From positions 1-36,113 of the forward strand of contig JAGBZV010000232.1 in the NCBI GenBank assembly GCA_017628075.1: a stretch of DNA of 36,113 bases, in the 5' to 3' direction. The stretch's first letter is position 1. The number at the start of each line of letters is the position of its first letter. Positions 15,675-24,717 of this stretch are shown here, in pieces. The notes under the pieces were generated by a model. It saw nothing but the letters and a program-made list of their open reading frames with translations. It did not search any database and was not told where the DNA came from. The translations under genes were made by a program, and so were the position numbers. This DNA is from Clostridia bacterium (lineage in GTDB: Bacteria; Bacillota; Clostridia; Oscillospirales; CAG-272).

Positions 15675-16600
15675 ACTGCCTCCTCCCGCAAAAAGGAAAA
15701 CGCATTTCCCTGCCGGAAAAGCCGTACGTATTGGGCAAACACGCCGCATCTGTGAAGTGCGGAAAAGCACGGACGGCACAGAAGCTCCGCAAGCGTATGC
15801 GCGTGCGCCGTTGCGATCAGCGGAACGCCTCCTGCCTGTGCACGCAGGATCGCCTCGGCCTCCTCCTCGCACCCGATCTCGTCACATAGAACCACCTGCG
15901 GTGCAAACGCACGCACCGCAAGCGAAAGCCCCATCCCACGCGGATATTCCGTCAGAACGTCCGCACAGCACGCAGAAAGCGAGTCCTCCCATAGCTCCCC
16001 GGACGTATCAACGACTGCCGCATTGACAGCGCGCATCCCCGCCTCTCCACTCGTCAACGCACGCAAAATCCCTCTCAAAGCCGTCGTTTTTCCAACGCCC
16101 GGAGGCGCATACAGCAGCGTCGGAAGCACGCGCATCCCATCGGGAGCAAGGGAGGCGTCACGCCCGGAAAAATCCGCTGTCCCGCACAAAACGTCTAAAA
16201 GCTGTGCCTGCATTCTGCGCGTTGCAGGCGCAGGACTTGGAAAACGGATGCACAGCGTCCGGATCTGCTGCAGGCGATCCGGCATTCCGTTCCGGCACAG
16301 GAGCCGACCGCCTACTCCCACGCGCACACCGGGCATTTCCATCGGAGAGAAATATCCGCGCCGCAGCCCCTCATCATATGTATGCACCGATCCGCCGCAG
16401 AGTCCGCCAAGAATTCCGTGCAGCTCCTCCACGGTCAGTGCCGCCCGCGGAAGCGGGACGATACGCGCCCCCTCCCCGTCGGAATACGTCACGCTGCTCA
16501 TAGCGCCCACACGCAGATGAAGCTCCGATATCTGCCGCTTCCCATCTATATTCAGCCTGTCCCGCAGCAGCGGCGGCAGGCTGCGCATGATTCTGTCCAC
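15671..16600 (-). CDS. spoIIIAA: Stage III sporulation protein AA, secretion-type ATPase
   Basis: First gene of the spoIIIA operon; cytoplasmic ATPase of the mother cell related to type II/IV secretion ATPases. The 309 aa contain Walker A APPGVGKT (165-172) and a Walker B-like QVVLCDEIG at about 234-242. IATAHA near 265 is the sensor-like segment. The start is GTG 16600 with AAGGA 11 nt upstream; an in-frame ATG at 16588 is the alternative but has no nearby Shine-Dalgarno. The operon begins about 80 bp after the tgt terminator, so it has its own promoter. A sigma-E promoter is expected but I could not locate it firmly. Confidence 0.93.
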   Translation of the reverse strand: MDRIMRSLPPLLRDRLNIDGKRQISELHLRVGAMSSVTYSDGEGARIVPLPRAALTVEELHGILGGLCGGSVHTYDEGLRRGYFSPMEMPGVRVGVGGRLLCRNGMPDRLQQIRTLCIRFPSPAPATRRMQAQLLDVLCGTADFSGRDASLAPDGMRVLPTLLYAPPGVGKTTALRGILRALTSGEAGMRAVNAAVVDTSGELWEDSLSACCADVLTEYPRGMGLSLAVRAFAPQVVLCDEIGCEEEAEAILRAQAGGVPLIATAHAHTLAELLCRPCFSALHRCGVFAQYVRLFRQGNAFSFLREEAV

Positions 16601-16681
16601 AAAGATTCACGTCCTTTGCTTTTTGTTGCTGTTATTCTATGCGCCCCTCCCCCCAAAAAAGAACCGGAATCCAGCAGAGAG

Positions 16682-16729
16682 AAAAAAATATCCCCCGACA
16701 GAATGTGCAGATTACACATTCGTCGGGGG
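16682..16729 (-). terminator. Rho-independent terminator after tgt
   Basis: CCCCCGAC (16692-16699) pairs with GTCGGGGG (16722-16729), with an inner 7-bp helix GAATGTG/CACATTC and loop CAGATTA. On minus the stem is followed by a T-rich run (16688 down to 16682). It separates the mutL-tgt transcript from spoIIIA. Confidence 0.9.
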
Positions 16730-16749
16730 TCGTATTTGGGGATAATGCG

Positions 16750-17907
16750 TTATTTATAATCCGGTCGGGTTGCAAGCAGATCGTGATACTGACGGTAGAA
16801 CTGCTCGTAGCATCCCGCATCCAGCGCCTGACGGATCCTTGCCATCAGATCGTTGTAGAAAAAGAGGTTATGAAGAACCGCAAGCCGCATTCCAAGCATT
16901 TCCTTGGCCTTGAGCAGGTGTCTGATATAGCCTCGTGAGTAGTGACGGCAGGCCGGACAGCCGCATCCCTCGTCGATGGGACGGGAATCGCGCTCAAATT
17001 TGTTGTTGAGAATGTTCATCGTGCCGTGCCATGTAAAAAGATAGCCGTGTCTTGCGTTGCGGGACGGCATAACGCAATCAAAGAAATCCACGCCGCGGTA
17101 AACCGCCTCCACAATATTCTGCGGCGTTCCGACACCCATCAGATAGCGCGGCTTATCCTTGGGCATATGCGGGTGCAGCGTTTCGATGATGTCGTACATG
17201 ATCTCCGCAGGCTCACCGACGGCAAGACCGCCGATCGCATATCCGGGAAGATCCAGCTCCTCGATCTGCTTCATATGCTCCACGCGCAGATCCCGATACG
17301 TACCGCCCTGATTGATACCGAACAGAAGCTGGCTCGGGTTGATGGTTTCGGGCAGTGCGTTGAGTCGATTCATTTCCTCACGGCATCGGTACAGCCAGCG
17401 CGTGGTACGCGCAATAGACTGCTTTACGTACTCATAGGGTGCAGGGTTCTCAATGCACTCGTCAAACGCCATCGCAATCGTCGAAGCGAGATTGGATTGG
17501 ATGCGCATGGATTCCTCCGGTCCCATGAAAATACGCTTTCCGTCAATGTGGGACTGGAAATGCACGCCCTCCTCGTTGATGCGGCGAAGCTTTGCAAGCG
17601 AAAAGACCTGAAATCCGCCGGAGTCCGTGAGAACCGGTCTGTCCCAGTTGAAGAATTTGTGAATACCGCCCAGATCACGGATGACCTCGTCACCGGGTCT
17701 GACGTGCAGATGGTAGGTGTTGGACAGCTCCACCTGACATCCAACCTCGTAAAGATCCTGTGTGGAGATACCGCCCTTGATCGCGGCAGACGTACCAACG
17801 TTCATGAATACGGGTGTTTCGATCACGCCGTGCACGGTATGAAACCGTCCGCGGCGAGCGTTTCCCTCCGTGGAGAGAAGCTCGAATTTTGGTTTGAATT
17901 TTTCCAT
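16750..17907 (-). CDS. tgt: tRNA-guanine(34) transglycosylase
   Basis: Exchanges guanine 34 of GUN anticodons for preQ1 in queuosine biosynthesis. The 385 aa are full length. Signatures: TPVFMNVGTSAAIKGG, DSGGFQVFSLAKLRR around the catalytic and substrate-binding residues, DCVMPSRNARHG with the nucleophile Asp, and the zinc site CGCPAC followed by a distant His. ATG 17907 gives the family start MEKFKPKFELL, with AAGGA 10 nt upstream; a longer reading to 18036 would overlap mutL. It is last in the miaB-ricA-mutS-mutL-tgt run, 77 bp after mutL. Confidence 0.95.
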   Translation of the reverse strand: MEKFKPKFELLSTEGNARRGRFHTVHGVIETPVFMNVGTSAAIKGGISTQDLYEVGCQVELSNTYHLHVRPGDEVIRDLGGIHKFFNWDRPVLTDSGGFQVFSLAKLRRINEEGVHFQSHIDGKRIFMGPEESMRIQSNLASTIAMAFDECIENPAPYEYVKQSIARTTRWLYRCREEMNRLNALPETINPSQLLFGINQGGTYRDLRVEHMKQIEELDLPGYAIGGLAVGEPAEIMYDIIETLHPHMPKDKPRYLMGVGTPQNIVEAVYRGVDFFDCVMPSRNARHGYLFTWHGTMNILNNKFERDSRPIDEGCGCPACRHYSRGYIRHLLKAKEMLGMRLAVLHNLFFYNDLMARIRQALDAGCYEQFYRQYHDLLATRPDYK

Positions 17908-17984
17908 TCTGACAAATTCCTTTCTTAGGATTCCTTTGCCGCCGCACAGAGAAAACAGCTCTGCACGGCATTCGATCTTATAAC

Positions 17985-20129
17985 TCAGATCCGGCCGAAG
18001 CGGCCCTCGATCATACTCTTGGTCATAGTAAAGCACACCGGTCTTCCGTGCGGACAGTATCGGATCGCAGGATCGGACAGCACGCGGTCACAGATCCACT
18101 TCAGATGTGCCGCATCATACACTCTCCCTGCCTTGATTGCCGCCTTGCACGATGCCTGAAAGAGCGCCCTCTCCCAGCGTGCGTTTTGTGTCAGCGCGGC
18201 GCCTCCATGTCCGTCGCACAGATTCGAAACGGTTTCCGAGAATGCATCTGCAGCAGCCTGCACGGACAAAAACGACGGAATTGCCAAAATCCGCACGCCC
18301 GTGTCCTGCAGCAGAAAGTCAAAGCCGATGGCACGGATCTCCTCACCGAACTCCTCTGCGGCATTCATCTCCACCGCCGTCATTGAAACGTCCAAGGGAA
18401 CCAACAGCGCCTGCACCGTCGTTTCGCGGGATCTGACACCTGCCTTGAACTGCTCAAACAGGATCCGCTCGTGCGCAGCGTGCTTGTCCACAAGATACAT
18501 CGTATCGCCGCATTCGAGCACAACGTAGCACTGGAACAGCTCTCCGACCATACGGTACTGCGGCACCGTATGCACGGCTTCGGCCAAAGGCACATCCGCC
18601 TCGTCTGCACACACAGGTGTCTTATCCGGTACGGCGGCAGTATCCGATACGTGTGCCTTTGCCTCCGGCCGCACCGCATCATGCCCGCGTTCCGTCAAAG
18701 CCGCTTCCTTTTCCCGGTGCCGTGCTTCAGACGCTCCGTCGTCCGTCCGGACAGTCGTCCGTACGGAATTCTCCTCACGTGCGGGCGCGCCGAAGCCGCG
18801 CGGCACGGATATCGGCAGATGATCCAAGGCGGTTTCCTCTACCGCAGGCGATTCCTTGATCCCGCAGTACGCAGATGCCTTGGGCATCGAGCCTCCGTCC
18901 GTTTTTTCCTGTGCAAAGCGGCTCTCCCGTTTGGTCTGCTCTGCCGCGGTCGCCTGTGGCTCACCGCCGGAAGAAGACTGCTGCTCTCCCGCAGATACGT
19001 CCAGCGTTTGCAAAAGATCCTTTGCGGGTATCGGTGCATCGCCGCCGCGCCCCTCCACTACGGGAACGAAGGGGTGGAGCAGCGTGCGCTGTGCCTGCTT
19101 CCGCGCGGATTCCTCAACGAGCTTCAGCTCCGGTCGGGACAGGCTGCTCTCCAGCGCACCGCGCACGGCGTAATAAACCGATTCAAATACCACGCGCTCA
19201 TTGGAGAATTTGACCTCCAGCTTTGCCGGATGCACGTTGACGTCAACCGACGCCGCATGCATCTGCAGATACAGAACCGCACACGGAAACTTATCGGAGG
19301 GTATGTAGGTTGAAAATGCTTGCTCCAGCGCAGCGGATACCGTCTTGGAGCGGATATATCGGTTGTTGATAAAGAAAATCTGCAGATTGCGATTGCCCCG
19401 AACGTTCTCCGGCGATCCGATATAGCCTGACACGCTCACGCCGTCGAAGCCGCCGCGGATCTCAATGCTTTTCTTCGAGAAGTCACGGCCGAGCACCGCG
19501 TAAATAACCGAGCGGCGGCTTCCGTCGCCGGCAGTCGCATATTTGAGTTCCCCATCCATGATAAAGCGCAGGGTGATCTCCGGATGCGAAAGCGCGATTT
19601 TTTCCACGTATGCGGCAACGTTTGCCGCCTCCGTGCCGTCCTTTTTCAAAAATTTCAACCGTGCAGGCGTATTGAAAAAGAGATTTTCGACGATGACTGA
19701 GGTTCCCTGCGGGCATCCCGCATCCGCCAGATTTGTGACGCGCCCGCCGGAGGATTCCAACAGCGTGCCCGTGGCGTCCTCGCCCCGCCTCGTCATGATA
19801 CGCAGCTCCGAAACCGCAGCAATCGCTGCAAGCGCCTCCCCACGGAATCCAAGCGTCGCAATGGAGTTCAGGTCGTCGGCCTCCCGGATCTTGCTCGTCG
19901 CGTGCCGCTTGAGCGCAACGGGGACGTCCTCGCGTGCCATGCCGCATCCGTTATCGGAAACGCGGATGAACGAAACACCACCGCGCTTGATCTCTACCGT
20001 TACGGTATCGGCTCCGGAATCAATGGCGTTCTCTAAAAGCTCCTTGACGACAGAGGCCGGACGGTCAACGACCTCTCCTGCCGCAATCAGGTTTGCAACG
20101 TGAAAATCAAGAACATTGATAATGCCCAA
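17985..20129 (-). CDS. mutL: DNA mismatch repair protein MutL
   Basis: A GHKL ATPase that links MutS mismatch binding to strand nicking. The 714 aa contain the ATPase motifs ELLENAIDSGA, SDNGCGM and GFRGEAL, then a long polar linker (about 350-510), then a dimerisation/endonuclease domain with DKHAAHERILFE (the DQHAxxExxxxE motif with Gln changed to Lys), SCKAAIKAG and CPHGRP. It therefore looks like a nicking-competent MutL. The start is taken as TTG 20129, with GGAGG 7 nt upstream, giving the family start GIINVLD. The gene lies 42 bp after mutS, which carries an internal stop. Confidence 0.95.
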   Translation of the reverse strand: MGIINVLDFHVANLIAAGEVVDRPASVVKELLENAIDSGADTVTVEIKRGGVSFIRVSDNGCGMAREDVPVALKRHATSKIREADDLNSIATLGFRGEALAAIAAVSELRIMTRRGEDATGTLLESSGGRVTNLADAGCPQGTSVIVENLFFNTPARLKFLKKDGTEAANVAAYVEKIALSHPEITLRFIMDGELKYATAGDGSRRSVIYAVLGRDFSKKSIEIRGGFDGVSVSGYIGSPENVRGNRNLQIFFINNRYIRSKTVSAALEQAFSTYIPSDKFPCAVLYLQMHAASVDVNVHPAKLEVKFSNERVVFESVYYAVRGALESSLSRPELKLVEESARKQAQRTLLHPFVPVVEGRGGDAPIPAKDLLQTLDVSAGEQQSSSGGEPQATAAEQTKRESRFAQEKTDGGSMPKASAYCGIKESPAVEETALDHLPISVPRGFGAPAREENSVRTTVRTDDGASEARHREKEAALTERGHDAVRPEAKAHVSDTAAVPDKTPVCADEADVPLAEAVHTVPQYRMVGELFQCYVVLECGDTMYLVDKHAAHERILFEQFKAGVRSRETTVQALLVPLDVSMTAVEMNAAEEFGEEIRAIGFDFLLQDTGVRILAIPSFLSVQAAADAFSETVSNLCDGHGGAALTQNARWERALFQASCKAAIKAGRVYDAAHLKWICDRVLSDPAIRYCPHGRPVCFTMTKSMIEGRFGRI

Positions 20130-20171
20130 GGCCACACCTCCTTCCAAAAAGCACATTCATATAGCGTCTTA

Positions 20172-21803
20172 TTATTCCCCAGCCATATTTTTCAGATCAT
20201 TCAGTAAATTCATTGCCGCAAGCGGCGTCAGCGTATTGATATCTGTTTCCAAAAGCCGCCGTCTGATTTCCCCGGCAGCAACGTCACGCTCCTCTGCAGC
20301 AGAGAAATCCATGGCAAACTGCTCCTCGATAGGCGCAATCGTCCGTCTTCCGCGCACCGTCACAGCCTCGCCCTCATCCAGTGCGGCAAGAACCTCCTTG
20401 GCACGTCGGATGACCTCTGCAGGAATTCCGGCAAGCTTTGCGACCTCAATACCGTAGCTGTCGTCGGCAGGTCCGGGAATGATTTTACGCAGGAAAATGA
20501 TATCGTCGCCCTTTTTCTTTGCCGCAATGTTGAAATTGACGACTCCCTCAAGCGTGCCCTCAATCTCGGTCAGCTCGTGGTAGTGTGTGGCAAACAGCGT
20601 TTTCGCGCCGATCCGCTTTCCAAGCGTATATTCGAGTACCGCACGCGCAATGGACATTCCGTCGTAGGTGGACGTACCGCGCCCGATCTCATCGTAAATG
20701 ATCAGGGACCGGCTCGTTGCGTGTGCGAGAATGTATGCAACCTCCGTCATTTCCAGCATAAAGGTGGATTGACCGGATGCCAGATCGTCCGATGCGCCGA
20801 CACGCGTGAACACACGGTCCACAACGCCGATGCGCGCCGACCTTGCAGGCACGAAGGAGCCGATCTGTGCCATAATGCAGATCAGGGCAACCTGCCGCAT
20901 ATACGTTGATTTTCCTGCCATATTCGGTCCCGTGATGAGTGCAAGACGCCTTGCCCCCGTATCGAGCTGGGTATCATTGGGAACGAAATAGCTGTCACCT
21001 GCGAATTTCTCAACGACAGGGTGGCGGCCGTCACGGATGTCGATAACATCCCCCTCGTCCACCTCCGGGCAGACGTAGTGATTGCGGTTAGCCGCCTCCG
21101 CAAGAGAGATGTAGGTGTCGATATCGGCAAGCAAAGCCGCCGATGCCTGGATACGCGCGGCATGGACACACAGCGTTTCACGCACACGCTGGAACAGCTC
21201 GTATTCAAGCGCGTAGCTCTTATCCTTGGCACCGAGCACCGTTGCCTCCATGTCCTTGAGCTCCTGCGTGATATAACGCTCTCCACCCGTCAGCGTCTGC
21301 TTTCGGATGTAGCGATCCGGAACCATATCACGGTATGAGTTTGTGACCTCAATATAGTATCCGAACACCTTGTTATAGCCGATCTTGAGCTTAGGACTCC
21401 CCGTTGCCTCGCGCTCGTCCGCCTCGATCTTTTCCTTCCAGGCACTTCCGTCATGCATGATATCGCGCAGACGATCCACGTCCTCGGAATATCCGGGACG
21501 GATAAAGCCACCCTCACGCACGGAAAACGGCGGTGCATCGTCAATGGCGTCGTTGATGCAGCGGTACAGGTCGGTCAGCTCGTCAAGCTGCGCGCCAACC
21601 CTTGCAAGCTCCGGACAGTCGATCTCCGACAGCAATGCCTTGATGGGAGCGATCACCGCGATGGTATTGGCAATTGCACGCATATCGCGCGGACCGGCCG
21701 TATTGTAAATGACGCGCGTGATCAGCCGTTCCATATCCAGAACGTCACGCAGATACATACCGATCTCCTCGCGCTGCAGATAGTGCTCAAAAAAGGCACG
21801 CAC
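20172..21803 (-). CDS. mutS: MutS, C-terminal part downstream of an in-frame amber codon
   Basis: These 543 codons carry the lever, clamp and ATPase domains of MutS. Walker A is GPNMAGKSTYM, the Walker B/D-loop region is DEIGRGTSTYDG, and the signature segment SGQSTFMLEM and FATHYHEL are present. The reading frame is the same as that of the upstream part: TAG at 21810-21812, then two codons, then GTG 21803. Joined, they would make a normal MutS of about 873 residues. If translated alone, initiation could use GTG 21803 with AGGA 4 nt upstream, producing a protein without mismatch-reading domain I. Sequence quality of the ATPase part is intact, so any inactivation is recent. Confidence 0.88.
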   Translation of the reverse strand: MRAFFEHYLQREEIGMYLRDVLDMERLITRVIYNTAGPRDMRAIANTIAVIAPIKALLSEIDCPELARVGAQLDELTDLYRCINDAIDDAPPFSVREGGFIRPGYSEDVDRLRDIMHDGSAWKEKIEADEREATGSPKLKIGYNKVFGYYIEVTNSYRDMVPDRYIRKQTLTGGERYITQELKDMEATVLGAKDKSYALEYELFQRVRETLCVHAARIQASAALLADIDTYISLAEAANRNHYVCPEVDEGDVIDIRDGRHPVVEKFAGDSYFVPNDTQLDTGARRLALITGPNMAGKSTYMRQVALICIMAQIGSFVPARSARIGVVDRVFTRVGASDDLASGQSTFMLEMTEVAYILAHATSRSLIIYDEIGRGTSTYDGMSIARAVLEYTLGKRIGAKTLFATHYHELTEIEGTLEGVVNFNIAAKKKGDDIIFLRKIIPGPADDSYGIEVAKLAGIPAEVIRRAKEVLAALDEGEAVTVRGRRTIAPIEEQFAMDFSAAEERDVAAGEIRRRLLETDINTLTPLAAMNLLNDLKNMAGE

Positions 21804-21809
21804 CGTTTC

Positions 21810-21812
21810 CTA
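21810..21812 (-). other. In-frame amber codon interrupting mutS
   Basis: The minus-strand reading is CGC AGA TAG GAA ACG GTG, with no frame change on either side. One C-to-T change would turn a CAG Gln codon into TAG, and Gln fits the polar helix (RRQETV). No other complete gene in the window uses TAG as its stop. Confidence 0.9.
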
Positions 21813-22793
21813 TCTGCGCCAAATCCGGCGAACGTCGGTCAGCGGCATCTCGATCCATCGGCGCAAATTACGCGCACCCATGGCAGTACGGGTGTGGTCA
21901 AGCACCCAGAGCAGCGAGCCGCGCTTTTCCTTTTGGCGCATCGTTTCGCAAAGCTCCAGATTGCGCCGCGTGTTGACGTCCATTTCCACATACTGTCCAC
22001 CAAAATACGTATGCAGCGTGCGAATATAGGAAATATCCGTCTTCTGCGTTTCCTCCACGTAGTCAAGCAGTGCGCCGACGGCGGCCCGCATCACGCTGCC
22101 CTGTGCCGAATCGGGAATCTGCGCAGCGCCCTCGCCAAACTGGCGGCGCACGCGCGCCTCAGCGCTCACAGCGTCAAAGCGGTATGCCTGTCCGTCCTCA
22201 ACCATAGCGTGCAGACGGTCACAAAGATACGTTCCAAGCGCCTCATTCTGCGTGCGCGAAACGTTGAGCAATACCTCACGCGGCGTGTAGGCACCGAGCT
22301 CGTTGATGATATACGCATCTGCGCTCTCCCCCTCGGCAGCCGTCACGGAAACGTCCCCCGTCGAAATATCAACGAAGGCAGCGGCGGCGGCCCCATCGGT
22401 GAGCATCACCGCGCAAAGATAGTTATTCGTGCTTTCATCAAGCATGGAATTTTCAATCAGCGTGCCGGGCGTAATGATACGGACGACGTCGCGTTTGACG
22501 ATTCCCTTTGTCGTTGCAGGGTCCTCAAGCTGCTCGCATATCGCAATCTTGAAGCCCCGTGCGATCAGACGGCTGATATACGTTTCAGAGGAATGATACG
22601 GAATCCCGCACATCGGGGCGCGCTCCGCCTCGCCGCAATCGCGGCCTGTCAGCGTCAGCTCAAGCTCCTTGGATACGGTTATGGCGTCCTCGTGGAACAT
22701 TTCATAGAAATCACCCAGGCGGAAGAACAGCACGTAATCCTTGTATTTTTCCTTGATTGCAAGATATTGCTGCATAAACGGTGTGACAGCCAT
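21810..22793 (-). CDS. mutS: MutS, N-terminal part upstream of an in-frame amber codon
   Basis: The first 327 residues of MutS: domain I with the mismatch-reading FFRLGDFYEMF (Phe-x-Glu), the connector domain, and the beginning of the core ending at WIEMPLTDVRR. The ATG at 22793 has AGGAG 10 nt upstream and lies 33 bp after ricA. Translation should stop at TAG 21810-21812, giving a fragment without the ATPase. It would bind neither ATP nor MutL and so would not repair mismatches. The amber is a single-base event in an otherwise normal gene (see findings). Confidence 0.88.
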   Translation of the reverse strand: MAVTPFMQQYLAIKEKYKDYVLFFRLGDFYEMFHEDAITVSKELELTLTGRDCGEAERAPMCGIPYHSSETYISRLIARGFKIAICEQLEDPATTKGIVKRDVVRIITPGTLIENSMLDESTNNYLCAVMLTDGAAAAAFVDISTGDVSVTAAEGESADAYIINELGAYTPREVLLNVSRTQNEALGTYLCDRLHAMVEDGQAYRFDAVSAEARVRRQFGEGAAQIPDSAQGSVMRAAVGALLDYVEETQKTDISYIRTLHTYFGGQYVEMDVNTRRNLELCETMRQKEKRGSLLWVLDHTRTAMGARNLRRWIEMPLTDVRRIWRR

Positions 22794-22826
22794 CGTTTTA
22801 TATCTCCTGTCTTAAAATATCCTGGA

Positions 22827-23228
22827 TCAATGGCAGCCCCGGCAGGTCGAGCAGTCGTGCGTACAGCCGGATGCTTCATCCGAAGGACGCTCGCCCGTAA
22901 TCTGGTATGTGATCTCCTCGTTGACACAGTTCATGAATCTGTTGACCTCCTCCTGGGCCTCGTTGTATTCCACGAGAACGGGAAGTGCGGAGATCTCGGC
23001 ATAGAGGCTGTTGATGCGCGCCTCAATGGCGTGGATGACCTCCATATCCTTCTCGTCCTTCTTGTATTCCTCCGTCAGCGCGATCGTCTGCACGTTGTAT
23101 TCCGTCATCTTGTACTGAAGATGCGAATCGTTTTTATAGGCCTCCGTTGCAGCCTCCATACGCTTGATGCGGGCATCCTCCTTGATTGCACGGCCAAGCT
23201 GTGCGGCCAATTCCATAATAGCGTCCAT
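22827..23228 (-). CDS. ricA: YlbF/YmcA-family regulator, RicA-like, with C-terminal Cys cluster
   Basis: A 133-aa, mostly helical protein of the YlbF/YmcA (Com_YlbF) family. In Bacillus RicA, RicF and RicT form a complex that binds iron-sulfur clusters and supports RNase Y mRNA processing, biofilm formation and sporulation. The tail after residue 119 has four cysteines (CTHDCSTCRGC), suitable for cluster binding. Assignment to RicA rather than RicF rests on synteny: in Bacillus ymcA lies between miaB and mutS, as here. ATG 23228 has GGAG 9 nt upstream; an upstream in-frame ATG at 23252 overlaps the Shine-Dalgarno. Confidence 0.82.
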   Translation of the reverse strand: MDAIMELAAQLGRAIKEDARIKRMEAATEAYKNDSHLQYKMTEYNVQTIALTEEYKKDEKDMEVIHAIEARINSLYAEISALPVLVEYNEAQEEVNRFMNCVNEEITYQITGERPSDEASGCTHDCSTCRGCH

Positions 23229-23274
23229 TGTTGTATTCTCCTTTGATATCAAAAAATTTATAGTGGTTGCTCCA

Positions 23275-24717
23275 TTACAGGACAGCCTCGCCCCAAAGAT
23301 TGTAGGTCTCCGCTGCCGTGATCCTGACGGGAATCACTCTGCCCGTCAGCGATTGATCCGGATCTGCCGGGAAATGCACCAGCTTTCCGCCGTCCGTCCG
23401 TCCTGCGTACATCGTGCGGTCACCCCGGCTCAGGCCCTCAACAAGAATCATATACTCTTTGCCGACGCACGCCAGGTTCTTTTCCAGCATGATCTCGTTC
23501 TGTACCGCAAGCAGCCGCGCCATACGGTCCTGCTTGACCTTTTCAGGAAGCTGCTCCATGCGGGCAGCGGGTGTCCCCGTGCGCGGCGAATATATAAACG
23601 TGAAAAGCTGGTCGCAGCGCGCAATGCGCACCGCCTCCAGGGTTTTCTCAAAATCCTCCTCCGACTCGCCCGGGAATCCCACAATGATGTCAGAGGTCAC
23701 GGTAATATCCGGCATCCTCTGCCGCATATACGCAAGGATATTCAGATACGACTCCGCCGTGTAGCGTCGGTTCATTGCCGCAAGCACCCGATTTGAGCCT
23801 GACTGCATGGGCAGATGGAAATGCTTTGCCGCCTTTTCGTTTTCTGCCATCACGTCAATCAGCCGATGCGAGGCATCCTTTGGATGCGAGGTCATAAAAT
23901 GCACGCGGAAATCCCCCTCCAGCGCACAGATTGCCGCAAGCAGATCGGGAAACTCCACACCCTCGTCAAGGTCGTGTCCCCACGAATTGACGTTCTGTCC
24001 AAGCAAAGTGATCTCGCGGTATCCGTTTGCTATCAGCCCCCGGATCTCCTCAAGAATGGCGTGCAGCCGGCGAGAGCGTTCTCTGCCGCGCACGTAGGGT
24101 ACGATACAGTAGGAGCAAAAGTTGTTGCACCCGTACATGATGGATACCCATGCCTTTCTGGCATCTGCCCGGCGCACGGGAATTCCCTCCGCGATACAGC
24201 CGGGATCGCCGGCATCCAGGAAAAACTGCCGCTTGCGTCCGGCAATATATGCGTACAGGATCTGCGGCAGACGATAGAGCATCGACGTGCCGAACAGAAT
24301 GCTGACGTAGGGATAGCTGTGCTTGATGCGTTCCTTACGCGTTTCCTGAGAAACCATACATCCGCAGATGCCGATAATCAGCTCCGGATTGCGCTCCTTG
24401 AGGTGCTTGAACTGTCCGGTAATAGACAGCGCCCGCTCCTCCGCATGCTCACGCACGGCACAAGTATTGATCAGAATAAGATCGGCATCCGCCGCGGTAT
24501 CGACAGGCACGTATCCCATCGCCTCTGCCATTCCGGCAAGCCGTTCGCTGTCCGCTTCATTTTGCTGACAGCCAAAGGTCTGGATATAATAACGCCGTTC
24601 CCTGCCATTCTCTGCCAAAAACGCCTCGTTCCATCCGGCGATTTTCGCAGTATACGCACGCTGCTCTGCAAGCTCCTCCTCGGATACCGTGCGCGTGGTT
24701 CTGCTGATATCTGTCAT
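23275..24717 (-). CDS. miaB: tRNA-2-methylthio-N6-dimethylallyladenosine synthase
   Basis: A radical-SAM methylthiotransferase that converts i6A37 to ms2i6A37 in tRNA. The 480 aa have the UPF0004 domain with three cluster-binding Cys (QTFGCQQNEAD, INTCAVRE, GICGCM), the radical-SAM motif CNNFCSYC near 205, and a TRAM domain after about 405. All cluster ligands are present. ATG 24717 directly follows the stop of the upstream transglutaminase-like gene (TAAATG), with GGAG 9 nt upstream. The N-terminal 40 residues are a charged extension. It heads the translation-and-repair gene run ending with tgt, which also modifies the anticodon loop. Confidence 0.96.
   Translation of the reverse strand: MTDISRTTRTVSEEELAEQRAYTAKIAGWNEAFLAENGRERRYYIQTFGCQQNEADSERLAGMAEAMGYVPVDTAADADLILINTCAVREHAEERALSITGQFKHLKERNPELIIGICGCMVSQETRKERIKHSYPYVSILFGTSMLYRLPQILYAYIAGRKRQFFLDAGDPGCIAEGIPVRRADARKAWVSIMYGCNNFCSYCIVPYVRGRERSRRLHAILEEIRGLIANGYREITLLGQNVNSWGHDLDEGVEFPDLLAAICALEGDFRVHFMTSHPKDASHRLIDVMAENEKAAKHFHLPMQSGSNRVLAAMNRRYTAESYLNILAYMRQRMPDITVTSDIIVGFPGESEEDFEKTLEAVRIARCDQLFTFIYSPRTGTPAARMEQLPEKVKQDRMARLLAVQNEIMLEKNLACVGKEYMILVEGLSRGDRTMYAGRTDGGKLVHFPADPDQSLTGRVIPVRITAAETYNLWGEAVL

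Noticed and set aside
16601-16680. Sigma-E promoter upstream of spoIIIAA
   Set aside because: A CATAGAAT resembles the -10, but there is no -35 ATA element at the right distance, only a T-run and a G-run. A sigma-E promoter is expected here but I cannot place it.
21800-21815. Frameshift in mutS
   Set aside because: Translation on both sides of the break is in one frame, so it is a nonsense codon and not an insertion or deletion.
21453-23246. 597-codon plus-strand ORF opposite mutS and ricA
   Set aside because: Antisense to conserved MutS and RicA coding sequence, with no Shine-Dalgarno and no recognisable domain.
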